Part shown: positions 1 to 6,965 of the stretch, piece by piece
Position numbering within the stretch: position 1 is the first letter of the stretch
Layout: each line of letters opens with the position of its first letter
DNA from: Candidatus Saccharimonadota bacterium
Lineage (GTDB): Bacteria; Patescibacteriota; Saccharimonadia; Saccharimonadales; Saccharimonadaceae
Direction: 5' to 3'
Assembly: GCA_905373795.1 (NCBI GenBank)
Contig: CAJPUO010000001.1
Span: forward strand, 62,001-126,000
DNA: 64,000 nucleotides
Program-made: the position numbers and the translations under genes
Notes under the pieces: generated by a model
What the model was told of the DNA's origin: nothing
Database searches by the model: none
What the model saw: the letters and a program-made list of their open reading frames with translations, nothing else

Positions 1-893
1 CAGCCACCGTCGAGTTTGTTGACATCGCAGGCCTGGTCGCCGACGCCTCCAAAGGCGAAGGGTTGGGTAACAAATTTTTAGCTAATATCCGCCAGTGTGA
101 TGCTATTGTTCATGTAGTGCGCGCTTTTAAAAATGACAATATTTTGCGCCACGATGGTTCGGCAGTTGATCCGACCGCTGATATCGAGATTATTAACACC
201 GAGCTGATTTTGGCTGATCTGCAAACGCTAGAAACTCGCCTGACTCGCCTTGCCAAAGAAGCCAAAGCCAACCCCAAAGCTAGCGCTATCAAAAATCGTT
301 TGGAAGTGATTGCTGAAAAACTGCGCGCTGGCACGCCAATTAACGAAATTTCCGGCGTCGATCCTGACGATATCGCTGATTTACACCTTTTGACTGCTAA
401 GCCGGTAATTTATGTATTCAATGTCAATGAAGAAACCCTGGCTAGCGAAGACAAGAAACAGAGCCTGCGCAATCTCGTGCCGCATGCTCGCAGCCTATTT
501 ATCTGCGCCAAGCTTGAGGACGAAATTAAAGGCCTTAACCCCAGCGATACACTCGAACTCTTACAAAGTTACGACGTGCCAGAAGCCGGACTAACGCAAA
601 TGATTCACGCCGCCTACGATTTGCTCGGACTGCAAAGTTACTTAACCGCCGGACCGAAAGAGGTTCGCGCCTGGACAATCCATCAGGGCTGGACCGCTCC
701 GCAAGCTGCTGGCGTTATTCACACTGATTTCGAAAAGGGCTTTATCGCTGCTCAAGTTGTTAATTACGATGATTTAGTCGCTGCCGGCTCAGAGGCTAAC
801 GCTCGCGCTGCTGGCAAAATCCGTACCGAGGGCAAAACTTATGTCATGCAGCCAGACGATGTGGTTGAATTTCGATTTAACGTTAGTAAATAA
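1..893 (+). CDS. ychF: Ribosome-binding ATPase YchF, 5' end outside window
   Basis: The reading frame is open from base 3, so the gene is cut by the window start. YchF/OLA1 is a TRAFAC-class P-loop ATPase that binds the ribosome and is linked to translation and oxidative-stress responses. The first visible residues contain the G3 segment VDIAGLV followed by SKGEGLGNKFL, then the DAIVHVVRAF segment typical of Obg/YchF proteins. The G4-like NVNEE segment lies mid-protein. The C-terminal third holds the TGS-like domain, ending in QPDDVVEFRFNV, which is the usual YchF terminus. The P-loop itself lies upstream of the window. It converges on tlyA with about 76 bases between them. Confidence 0.96.
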   Translation, partial: ATVEFVDIAGLVADASKGEGLGNKFLANIRQCDAIVHVVRAFKNDNILRHDGSAVDPTADIEIINTELILADLQTLETRLTRLAKEAKANPKASAIKNRLEVIAEKLRAGTPINEISGVDPDDIADLHLLTAKPVIYVFNVNEETLASEDKKQSLRNLVPHARSLFICAKLEDEIKGLNPSDTLELLQSYDVPEAGLTQMIHAAYDLLGLQSYLTAGPKEVRAWTIHQGWTAPQAAGVIHTDFEKGFIAAQVVNYDDLVAAGSEANARAAGKIRTEGKTYVMQPDDVVEFRFNVSK

Positions 894-969
894 TTTAGCA
901 TTTAATCGCTTAGATTTGATATAGCTTAGGCTAATTTGCCAGCGAATCACCGGCCAGCCGCATAAGCTG

Positions 970-1695
970 CTAACAACTTCCAGCTTTTCTCAATATATAA
1001 AACCGTTCCAAGTTGCCGTGCGCGCCTTTCACTTCGCTATCTGCTTTATTAATAATTATGAAATTAGCACGCGCCCACTGCTCGAACTCACGCAAGATTG
1101 CTCGCCGCACGCCGTCATTCTTGACGACACCGCCGCGAGTCAGCTGTTGGCGTTGCGCCTCAAACTGCGGTTTAACCATTACTACTATCGTTGTATTTTT
1201 ATCAACGATTTTCGCAACGTGCGGCAAGATTTGCCTCAGACTAATAAACGACACGTCAATCACTACCATATCCGGAGTTTCATTTGGCACAAAATCCCGA
1301 ATGTCAGTTTTTTCGTGCAATTCAATTCGTTTGTCGCCGCGCAAACTCGGATGCAGTTGATCGGTGCCAACATCCACAGCGTATACTTTCTTCGCGCCAT
1401 GCTGCAGCGCAAAATCGGTGAAGCCGCCCGTACTGCTGCCAATATCCAATACCGTCTTGCTATGAAAATCCAAATTAAAAGCTTTCGCCGCGCCCGCCAA
1501 TTTTAATCCGGCCCGCGACACATAACGCTCTGACGCTGCTAATTCAATCGGCGCCGATTCATCAACGAACAACCCCGGCTTGGCTACTACTCGCCCGCCA
1601 ACACGCACACGTCCCAAACGAATCCAATTCTCGGCTTCCGAACGCGAACCTACCAATCCGCGCGCTAGTATCAATTTATCTAACCGTTGCCTCAT
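970..1695 (-). CDS. tlyA: TlyA-family rRNA 2'-O-methyltransferase (S4 + FtsJ-like)
   Basis: 241 residues. An N-terminal S4 RNA-binding domain (residues 1-60, starting RLDKLILARGLVGSRSEAE) is followed by an FtsJ-like SAM-binding fold with VLDIGSSTGGFTDFAL and YAVDVGTDQL. Family members 2'-O-methylate 16S and 23S rRNA in ribosome assembly; the historical hemolysin label is probably misleading. Length is close to the family norm of about 270. The start is supported by a promoter whose -10 lies 6 nt upstream, so the mRNA is probably leaderless. It is convergent with ychF. Confidence 0.93.
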   Translation of the reverse strand: MRQRLDKLILARGLVGSRSEAENWIRLGRVRVGGRVVAKPGLFVDESAPIELAASERYVSRAGLKLAGAAKAFNLDFHSKTVLDIGSSTGGFTDFALQHGAKKVYAVDVGTDQLHPSLRGDKRIELHEKTDIRDFVPNETPDMVVIDVSFISLRQILPHVAKIVDKNTTIVVMVKPQFEAQRQQLTRGGVVKNDGVRRAILREFEQWARANFIIINKADSEVKGAHGNLERFYILRKAGSC

Positions 1696-1701
1696 TCCTC
1701 A

Positions 1702-1730
1702 ATTCTACTATGGATACATAATCCGCTCAA
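1702..1730 (-). promoter_or_regulatory. tlyA promoter, predicted leaderless
   Basis: On the minus strand TTGAGC (1730-1725), a 17-bp spacer and TAGAAT (1707-1702) sit exactly 6 nt before the tlyA ATG. With a typical -10 to start distance, transcription would begin at or within a base or so of the ATG. Confidence 0.6.
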
Positions 1731-2290
1731 TGTTGCGGGTCATCGCCGAAAATACCGCACAACCCATAAACTGGCGGTCAGCTTGCTAGCAACAATCCAT
1801 GAGGTTATTTTTACTACAATTGATGTAAATATGGCATCAATTGTAACGTGGCTTTTTTAACAACGTAGTTATATACACATCGTTGATTATTTTACACTGC
1901 CCTTTTGCTGATATCTTTAACATATCTGCTTTATCTCGCCAGCTACTTTATCCGTATGTACTCGCTAAATATTAGCGAATGTAAAATAATTTCTTTGTAT
2001 TTCATACAATGTTGTATTTTTATCATCTAATTAAATCTTTTGTTGTTCTTTTTACATATGGTTGTATAAATAACAACGTAATATTATCGTATTTCTCAAC
2101 CATATCACTCCAAGCACAGTAAGTTTTGTCAAAAATAAGCAAAACTCCAATTGAACACTTATTTTGCTCAACACAGTTATGCTTGTCGTTTTTTCATGTC
2201 TATTTGCGCCTTCTCAACAAGACAATAAATCCCGACAATCTATCATTTTACGTTTGAAGCGGCTCAATCGTATCGCAAACACCGCGCAAT
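1731..2290. other. AT-rich gene-free block with several inverted repeats
   Basis: About 560 bases without a credible coding region on either strand, visibly richer in A+T than the flanking genes. It holds a perfect 11-bp inverted repeat with a 9-nt loop (1815-1845) followed by a T-run at 1853-1858, a 7-bp inverted repeat TCGCTAA-ATA-TTAGCGA (1962-1978), and ATACAA-TG-TTGTAT (2004-2017). Short GTTGT/ACAAC elements recur. I could not match it to tmRNA, RNase P, SRP RNA or 6S signatures by eye. It may hold an unannotated small RNA, a regulatory region, or decayed DNA. Confidence 0.5.
1815..1845. repeat. Perfect 11-bp inverted repeat
   Basis: Left arm TACAATTGATG (1815-1825) and right arm CATCAATTGTA (1835-1845) are exact reverse complements around a 9-nt loop. 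On the plus strand a T-run follows 7 bases later, so it could end a plus-strand small RNA or serve as an operator. No plus-strand gene precedes it closely. Confidence 0.6.
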
Positions 2291-2332
2291 AAAAAAACGC
2301 CGTCCAAGCTTGTTGCTTTACGGCGCTTTTTA
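2291..2332 (-). terminator. efp terminator, probably bidirectional
   Basis: An A-run, then ACGCCGT, a 16-nt loop, ACGGCG and a T-run. Both strands end in a T-tract. On the minus strand it lies just beyond the efp stop codon, so it most likely ends the efp transcript. Confidence 0.75.
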
Positions 2333-2354
2333 CTAAATTCGTGCTAGCTTATAG

Positions 2355-2915
2355 TCATTTTTTACGTTCGCGATATTCGCCAGTTGAGGTATCGACGCTA
2401 ATAACATCTCCTTGCTTAATGAACGCTGGAACTTTTACTACCAATCCTGTTTCCATAGTTGCATCCTTCATAACCGACGAAGTCGTATCGCCTTTAACAA
2501 CATCTTCCGTGTATGTAACTTTCAAATATAAGTTTTTTGGTAATTCTACATTAATAACTTTGCCGTCAAAAAACTGCAAGGTAAGCTCATCGCCTTCCTT
2601 CAAAAAGTTGCTGGCATTATCCACAATATCTGCTGACAATTCAAATTGCTCGAAACTTTCTGGATCCATAAAAAAGAAATTACTGCCATTATTATACAGG
2701 TACTGAACCGTTTTATTACTCACTTCCGCCATTTCAATTCGTTCTTGCCCTTTGAATGTTTTAGGTATTACGCTACCGTCAATCAAATTCTTCAGCTTAA
2801 CATTTACAATCGATCCGCCGCGGCCCATTACTTTTTGGCTATACTCTACTACTCTATACGGCTTACCATCAATCTGGCACACCGTACCTTTTTTCAAATC
2901 TGTTGGTTGATACAT
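2355..2915 (-). CDS. efp: Translation elongation factor P, Arg at the modified position
   Basis: 186 residues, the normal EF-P length, with the three beta-barrel domains: KOW-like N-domain (1-65), OB domain (about 66-128, QYLYNNGSNFFFMDP) and the C-domain ending GDVISVDTSTGEYRERKK. EF-P relieves ribosome stalling at polyproline stretches, which fits the many proline-rich proteins here. The loop tip reads MGRGGS with Arg32, where E. coli has the lysylated Lys34 and Pseudomonas has the rhamnosylated Arg32. No EarP-type modifying enzyme is in the window. The gene follows rpsR on the same strand after an imperfect hairpin. Confidence 0.96.
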   Translation of the reverse strand: MYQPTDLKKGTVCQIDGKPYRVVEYSQKVMGRGGSIVNVKLKNLIDGSVIPKTFKGQERIEMAEVSNKTVQYLYNNGSNFFFMDPESFEQFELSADIVDNASNFLKEGDELTLQFFDGKVINVELPKNLYLKVTYTEDVVKGDTTSSVMKDATMETGLVVKVPAFIKQGDVISVDTSTGEYRERKK

Positions 2916-2931
2916 TTTACCTTCCTAACAA

Positions 2932-2969
2932 AATATCCCGCTGCCAAAATAGAACAGCAGCGAGATATT
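2932..2969 (-). terminator. Imperfect hairpin between rpsR and efp
   Basis: AATATCCCGCTG (2932-2943) pairs with CAGCGAGATATT (2958-2969) with one mismatch and a 14-nt loop; on the minus strand TTTTG follows. It probably ends or attenuates the rpsF-ssb-rpsR transcript just before efp. The U-tract is short, so termination may be partial. Confidence 0.5.
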
Positions 2970-2983
2970 ACCTTAATTTACTA

Positions 2984-3181
2984 TTAATTGTTGGCAACAA
3001 ATGGCAACAAGCCAAGATGGCGGGCGCGCTTGATCGCTACTGCCAAATTTTGCTGCTGTTTTTCGCTTAGTCCAGTTTTGCCAATTGGCTCAATCTGCCC
3101 ATAAGCGTTAATGTACCGCATTAAAGTCTTGACATCTTTATAGTCAAAAACTACCGGCGTACTTTTCTTTACTTTTGCCAT
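2984..3181 (-). CDS. rpsR: 30S ribosomal protein bS18
   Basis: 65 residues; bS18 binds bS6 on the platform of the 30S subunit. The core VFDYKDVKTLMRYINAYGQI and the KQQQNLAVAIKRARHLGLLP segment are diagnostic. It is shorter at the N-terminus than the E. coli protein (75) and has no zinc-binding cysteines. It is the last gene of the classic rpsF-ssb-rpsR operon, 17 bases after ssb, with an AAGGAG-type ribosome-binding site before the ATG. Confidence 0.96.
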   Translation of the reverse strand: MAKVKKSTPVVFDYKDVKTLMRYINAYGQIEPIGKTGLSEKQQQNLAVAIKRARHLGLLPFVANN

Positions 3182-3198
3182 ATAAACTCCTTATTATA

Positions 3199-3630
3199 CT
3201 AGAAAGGAATCTCGCTCAAATCAATCGGCTTGTCGTCGATCTCTGTCACCGCTTCCTCTCTTTTGCTATTTTTCGGTGCCGCAGAAGCTGCAGAAGAGTT
3301 GTTATCATTAGCCGGACCGTCCAAAAATGTTACGTCCGTCGCCACAACCTCAATCCTGCTCTGGCGTTTGCCAGTATCCTTATCTTCCCAGCTATCCTGG
3401 CGCAAGCGCCCCTGAACAAGTACGCGGCGGCCTTTGTTCAGGTATTGCATAACCAAATCACCCAATTTTTCCCATGCAGTCACATTGAAAAAATCTGCTT
3501 GGTCATCCTGAGTCGCCCGGCTCACTGCGATACTAAAACTAACGACATTCTTGCCAGAAGCAGTTGTTCGCTGCTCTGGATCGCGTGTTAGCCTGCCGAG
3601 CAGAATAACTTGGTTGATACTTCTTGCCAT
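3199..3630 (-). CDS. ssb: Single-stranded DNA-binding protein
   Basis: 143 residues. The N-terminal OB fold (1-105) starts INQVILLGRLTRDPE and holds the WEKLGDLVMQYLNKGRRVLVQG segment; a disordered Ser/Ala/Lys-rich linker follows. The tip DLSEIPF is the conserved acidic C-terminus that docks repair and replication partners. It sits between rpsF and rpsR, the standard arrangement, and has a GAGAGGG ribosome-binding site. Confidence 0.97.
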   Translation of the reverse strand: MARSINQVILLGRLTRDPEQRTTASGKNVVSFSIAVSRATQDDQADFFNVTAWEKLGDLVMQYLNKGRRVLVQGRLRQDSWEDKDTGKRQSRIEVVATDVTFLDGPANDNNSSAASAAPKNSKREEAVTEIDDKPIDLSEIPF

Positions 3631-3667
3631 AATTTTACCCTCTCTTTTTAGTTAATAAAATAAACGG

Positions 3668-4027
3668 CTAATCTTTATCTAACACTTCCTCGGCGGCAGC
3701 TTTTTCTGCCTGCTCTTTTTGCTCGCTTAAAGCTTTACGGGTTTTTTCATCAACTTTAACTAACAAATAGCGCAGAACTTCATCGGTAATATTCAAAATA
3801 TTTGATATCTTAAGCGGCGCATCGCTTGGCAGCTTAACATCAAAGCAAACATAGATTGCAAAATCTTCCCGCTTTATCTGGTAAGCCAGCTTTTTCTTAC
3901 CCCAGTTATCTTCTTTGACAATTTCACCGCCATTACTGGTGATTAAGCCGCGAACCTTATCCAGCGCCGAATCTAAAGTAGACTCTAAATCCGGATGAAT
4001 AAGAACAGTCAGCTCGTACTCGTTCAT
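3668..4027 (-). CDS. rpsF: 30S ribosomal protein bS6
   Basis: 119 residues. It begins MNEYELTVLIHPDLE and contains GGEIVKEDNWGKKKLAYQI and NITDEVLRYLLVKVDE, all typical of bS6. An acidic, Ala/Glu-rich tail (about 100-119) extends beyond the ferredoxin-like fold, as is common. It is first in the rpsF-ssb-rpsR operon, with a strong AGGAGG ribosome-binding site. The bS6-bS18 pair often represses its own leader in other bacteria. Confidence 0.97.
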   Translation of the reverse strand: MNEYELTVLIHPDLESTLDSALDKVRGLITSNGGEIVKEDNWGKKKLAYQIKREDFAIYVCFDVKLPSDAPLKISNILNITDEVLRYLLVKVDEKTRKALSEQKEQAEKAAAEEVLDKD

Positions 4028-4103
4028 ATTTCCTCCTTTGGAATCCGTACGGATGGTTACGCTATCTCACGCAACCTTAGGTTAATATACAAGAGTAATT
4101 ATA
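4028..4103 (-). promoter_or_regulatory. rpsF promoter and structured leader
   Basis: A TATAAT -10 lies at 4103-4098 on the minus strand, leaving a leader of about 60 nt. The leader can form a GGUUGCG/CGUAACC stem (with G-U pairs) and the perfect palindrome ATCCGTACGGAT just before the AGGAGG site. bS6-bS18-responsive leaders are known upstream of rpsF in many bacteria. Assignment to that family is an inference and needs a covariance model. Confidence 0.45.
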
Positions 4104-4173
4104 CACTAAATTAGTGCTGTTTACCAGAGAAAACCCACCCAGAAAGAATCCAATAAAAATCAGAGTACCGTTT

Positions 4174-5940
4174 CTAACGGCGGAAGTAATCTATAACCAT
4201 CGGGTGCGGTTGATGTCCAAAATTTTCTGCTTTGTAAACATCCATTCTTAACGTCATCGAATCAGCCCGCGAAAGAAGTCTAGCTATTACATTATCATCA
4301 ATCCTAACCCCTGCCTCAATAAAGCTATTAAGATGTGCTAAGAAAAACTCTGGATACTCAATAAAACGAGAAGCGATCGCATTCATATCAGCCCCGGCCG
4401 AAGCAAAATCTGAAAGAAATTCGCTAATTTGACCGCCGCCCATACGAGATGCAATATCGTCCACGTTCGCCCCAAGTCCAAGAAGCTTACTAATTTCCTC
4501 TGGGAAAAGTTTTTTAATATTCATCCTGCTAGCTAATTCGTTAACATCGTCAGCAGACCTAAGTACAAAATCAAAGTCATCTTCACGATACCTATCCTCT
4601 AAAAGCTTGTCAACGCGGCTGTCTTCATATAGGCCAAACCCTCTAATCCTTTCGCCAAACCATAAAAATTTAAGATCTTCCGCCGTTAACTCGCCGCCAG
4701 CCTTAACACGATTATCAATCTCTGTTAGCCGTCGCATTTGTTCGACTTTCTTAAAATATTCGCTACCGCCAGGCAGCGTGTTAAGCTTTTCTGCGACAAC
4801 ATCCAATAAGTTATCTTCTACGTTTTGCCTGGGTGCAATACCGCGAACTTCGGTAACCTGATTACCTTCCATACGAATCGCGACGCGCGGCATCGTATCA
4901 TTACCGTCGTCATCTCGCGTGTAATAGACATAGAAATCCCCTTTTGATAACTGATTCGCCGCAGTGTGCGTGCCAGCCGTGCACCACCCTGTGCCTTTTT
5001 CCTGTAGCGATTCGGCGAGCCGCATGGCAGTGTCGCTATCTACAAGACTTTTGTCTGTAGCCTCATATCCCTTTTGAGTACGACGGTAACTATAATTTGG
5101 ACGATACTCTCCTTCAATCCGGTCATACTTTACCCAAGATCCATTAGTAATCTCACGCAACTCTGGTGTTAAACCGCCAACTTCGGTACTGTATATAGCA
5201 TATGCATACATGGCTGCAAAATTTCCCCTGTTCAGTAGCTCCGCCATCTGCTTATCTTCAATGTCTTTACCTTGAATAACACCTTCGTTTACCCTATCAT
5301 ATACATACGATAAAGCTTCAGCATTCAGTTCTGGCCACGGCGCCACGGTAGATTTAGTACGCTTCTTAAATTTGCCGCTTCCTTCGTCAAATTCACCCAT
5401 CTTTTTGAGCGATTCCCAAACATACACCTTAAACCAATCAGGATAGGAGTGTCCGTTTTCTTCGCTCCGCAAATAGCCAGACCACCTCATTAAACTTTCC
5501 TTCTGATCTGCTCGCAGCCTTTTAACATCTTCTTCTTTTTGTCTGTCGGTAAGTTCGAAGTCGCCATAACCGCGTTCACGCGCAATCCGTCTTTGCAATT
5601 CAAAATACGACTCCGGCACTTCATTGCGGCGAATCAGCAGACCCTCAATTTCTGCATTAATATATAATTCGCTTGGTTCAGGCTCTTTTGACTCAGGGTT
5701 TTTTGTTTTAGGGTTTATGAAATCAGGTTTTATAATACCGAAATAGCCGCTTTCTAGCGTTTCTTTAACTTTTTCTTCTTTATTGCCTAATTTGCTAGGT
5801 TCCTGCGGCTCGCCGTTTATTTCAATAAGGCGTAGCGCGCCAGAGGCGAGGTTTCTTTCAAATACCCCCCCAATTAACTTTTCGCCAATTGGCGATGAAG
5901 CGATAAATTGCTCTGGTGATTTTTGCTTTGGCCGCGGCAC
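4174..5940 (-). CDS. Large uncharacterised protein with Trp-Cys motif and C-terminal repeats
   Basis: 588 residues, GTG start with an AGAGGA ribosome-binding site. No signal peptide or membrane segment is visible, so it is probably cytoplasmic. The N-terminal half is charged and Lys/Glu-rich. Near residue 320 it contains EKGTGWCTAGTHTAANQL followed by YVYYTRDDDG, PRVAIRM and VTEVRGI. I recall similar Trp-Cys-Thr patterns in uncharacterised phage and CPR proteins, but no function. After about residue 480 it carries imperfect repeats, e.g. GLGANVDDIASRMGGG and SAGADMNAIASRFIEY, which look like ankyrin- or solenoid-type helical pairs. It lies upstream of rpsF on the same strand but with a separate promoter between them. 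Function unknown. Confidence 0.85.
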   Translation of the reverse strand: MPRPKQKSPEQFIASSPIGEKLIGGVFERNLASGALRLIEINGEPQEPSKLGNKEEKVKETLESGYFGIIKPDFINPKTKNPESKEPEPSELYINAEIEGLLIRRNEVPESYFELQRRIARERGYGDFELTDRQKEEDVKRLRADQKESLMRWSGYLRSEENGHSYPDWFKVYVWESLKKMGEFDEGSGKFKKRTKSTVAPWPELNAEALSYVYDRVNEGVIQGKDIEDKQMAELLNRGNFAAMYAYAIYSTEVGGLTPELREITNGSWVKYDRIEGEYRPNYSYRRTQKGYEATDKSLVDSDTAMRLAESLQEKGTGWCTAGTHTAANQLSKGDFYVYYTRDDDGNDTMPRVAIRMEGNQVTEVRGIAPRQNVEDNLLDVVAEKLNTLPGGSEYFKKVEQMRRLTEIDNRVKAGGELTAEDLKFLWFGERIRGFGLYEDSRVDKLLEDRYREDDFDFVLRSADDVNELASRMNIKKLFPEEISKLLGLGANVDDIASRMGGGQISEFLSDFASAGADMNAIASRFIEYPEFFLAHLNSFIEAGVRIDDNVIARLLSRADSMTLRMDVYKAENFGHQPHPMVIDYFRR

Positions 5941-6065
5941 GTAAATTCCTCTTTTAACTCTTATTACTCTAATTTTGTCCTGTCAATACTAGCATACTTT
6001 ATTATAATTGTCAATAGTAAGACAATAATGTTCCGCTTTTGCAATACCGCACCTTAATGTAGCCA

Positions 6066-6094
6066 TTGCCGCCAGCCAAAGAGTGTACTATGAT
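6066..6094 (+). promoter_or_regulatory. pheA promoter, predicted leaderless
   Basis: TTGCCG (6066-6071), a 17-bp spacer and TATGAT (6089-6094). The chosen pheA ATG at 6101 begins 6 nt after the -10, so transcription should start at about the A of the start codon. Confidence 0.7.
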
Positions 6095-6100
6095 ACTAGC

Positions 6101-6910
6101 ATGCGTATCGCCATCCAAGGACAAGCTGGCTCGTTTCATGAACAGGCCGCCCATAAACAATACGGCTCAGATATTGAAATTGTACCTTGCGATACCTTCG
6201 GCGATGTTTTTAGAACCTATCGCGAGGACAAGGCTGACGCCATCATTGTAGCCGTCGAAAATACTATTCATGGCACCATTAACGAAGCCTACCGGCAAAT
6301 TGAAAGCTGTACAGCCCCTATTACCAGTGAAGTCACGCTACGCATTAGCCAAAATTTGATCACTTTACCAGGTGCGGCACTACCCGGCATTACAAAAGTA
6401 TATTCGCATCCGGTCGCCCTATCCCAGTGCCAAAAATTCCTGCAAGATTTTCTATCGCATGCTTCTCAGATTGAATTCTTTGATACTGCTGGCGCTGTCG
6501 AATTTGTCAAACAGCAGCAAAATCCGCAAATTGCGGCAATTGCCAGCGCGGCGGCGGCGGACTTATATAACTTGCCAATTCTCCGAACAAACATCCAGGA
6601 TTCCGATGATAACCTAACCCGTTTCCTTGTCCTTGATCCGAATATGTCACCGAAAAACCCTAACCGCGCCAGCCTGGTCGTAACTACTGCCCATCACGCT
6701 GGCAGTTTGGCCGAGGTTCTCCAAATTTTTGCCCGCCAGAATATAAATCTAGCTAGCCTTCATTCTCAGCCTATCGCTGGACAACCTTGGAAATATAAGT
6801 TTTTTCTAACAGTTGACGCAGCAGGAAACCGACTTCATCAGGCTATCGATGAAGTCAGAAGTACTGGACATAGCGTAACAATACTCGGCGAGTATGAATC
6901 CAGCTGTTAA
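6101..6910 (+). CDS. pheA: Prephenate dehydratase
   Basis: 269 residues from the ATG at 6101. An upstream GTG at 6083 would overlap the -10, so I prefer MRIAIQGQAGSFHEQAA, which matches family starts. The enzyme converts prephenate to phenylpyruvate in phenylalanine synthesis. The catalytic domain (1-185) contains the DNLTRFLVL segment with the conserved Thr-Arg-Phe. An ACT regulatory domain follows (about 190-269: AHHAGSLAEVLQIFARQNINLASLHSQP). No chorismate mutase domain or other aromatic gene is adjacent. It is flanked by unrelated minus-strand genes. Confidence 0.93.
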   Translation: MRIAIQGQAGSFHEQAAHKQYGSDIEIVPCDTFGDVFRTYREDKADAIIVAVENTIHGTINEAYRQIESCTAPITSEVTLRISQNLITLPGAALPGITKVYSHPVALSQCQKFLQDFLSHASQIEFFDTAGAVEFVKQQQNPQIAAIASAAAADLYNLPILRTNIQDSDDNLTRFLVLDPNMSPKNPNRASLVVTTAHHAGSLAEVLQIFARQNINLASLHSQPIAGQPWKYKFFLTVDAAGNRLHQAIDEVRSTGHSVTILGEYESSC

Positions 6911-6965
6911 TAATTATTAGTCAAACGCCTACCGCCAAAGAAAACACCAGCATTAAGCAGACACT

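Noticed and set aside
1731..2290. Chromosomal replication origin
   Set aside because: The block is AT-rich but has no clear DnaA boxes (only one-off matches) and no dnaA or dnaN beside it.
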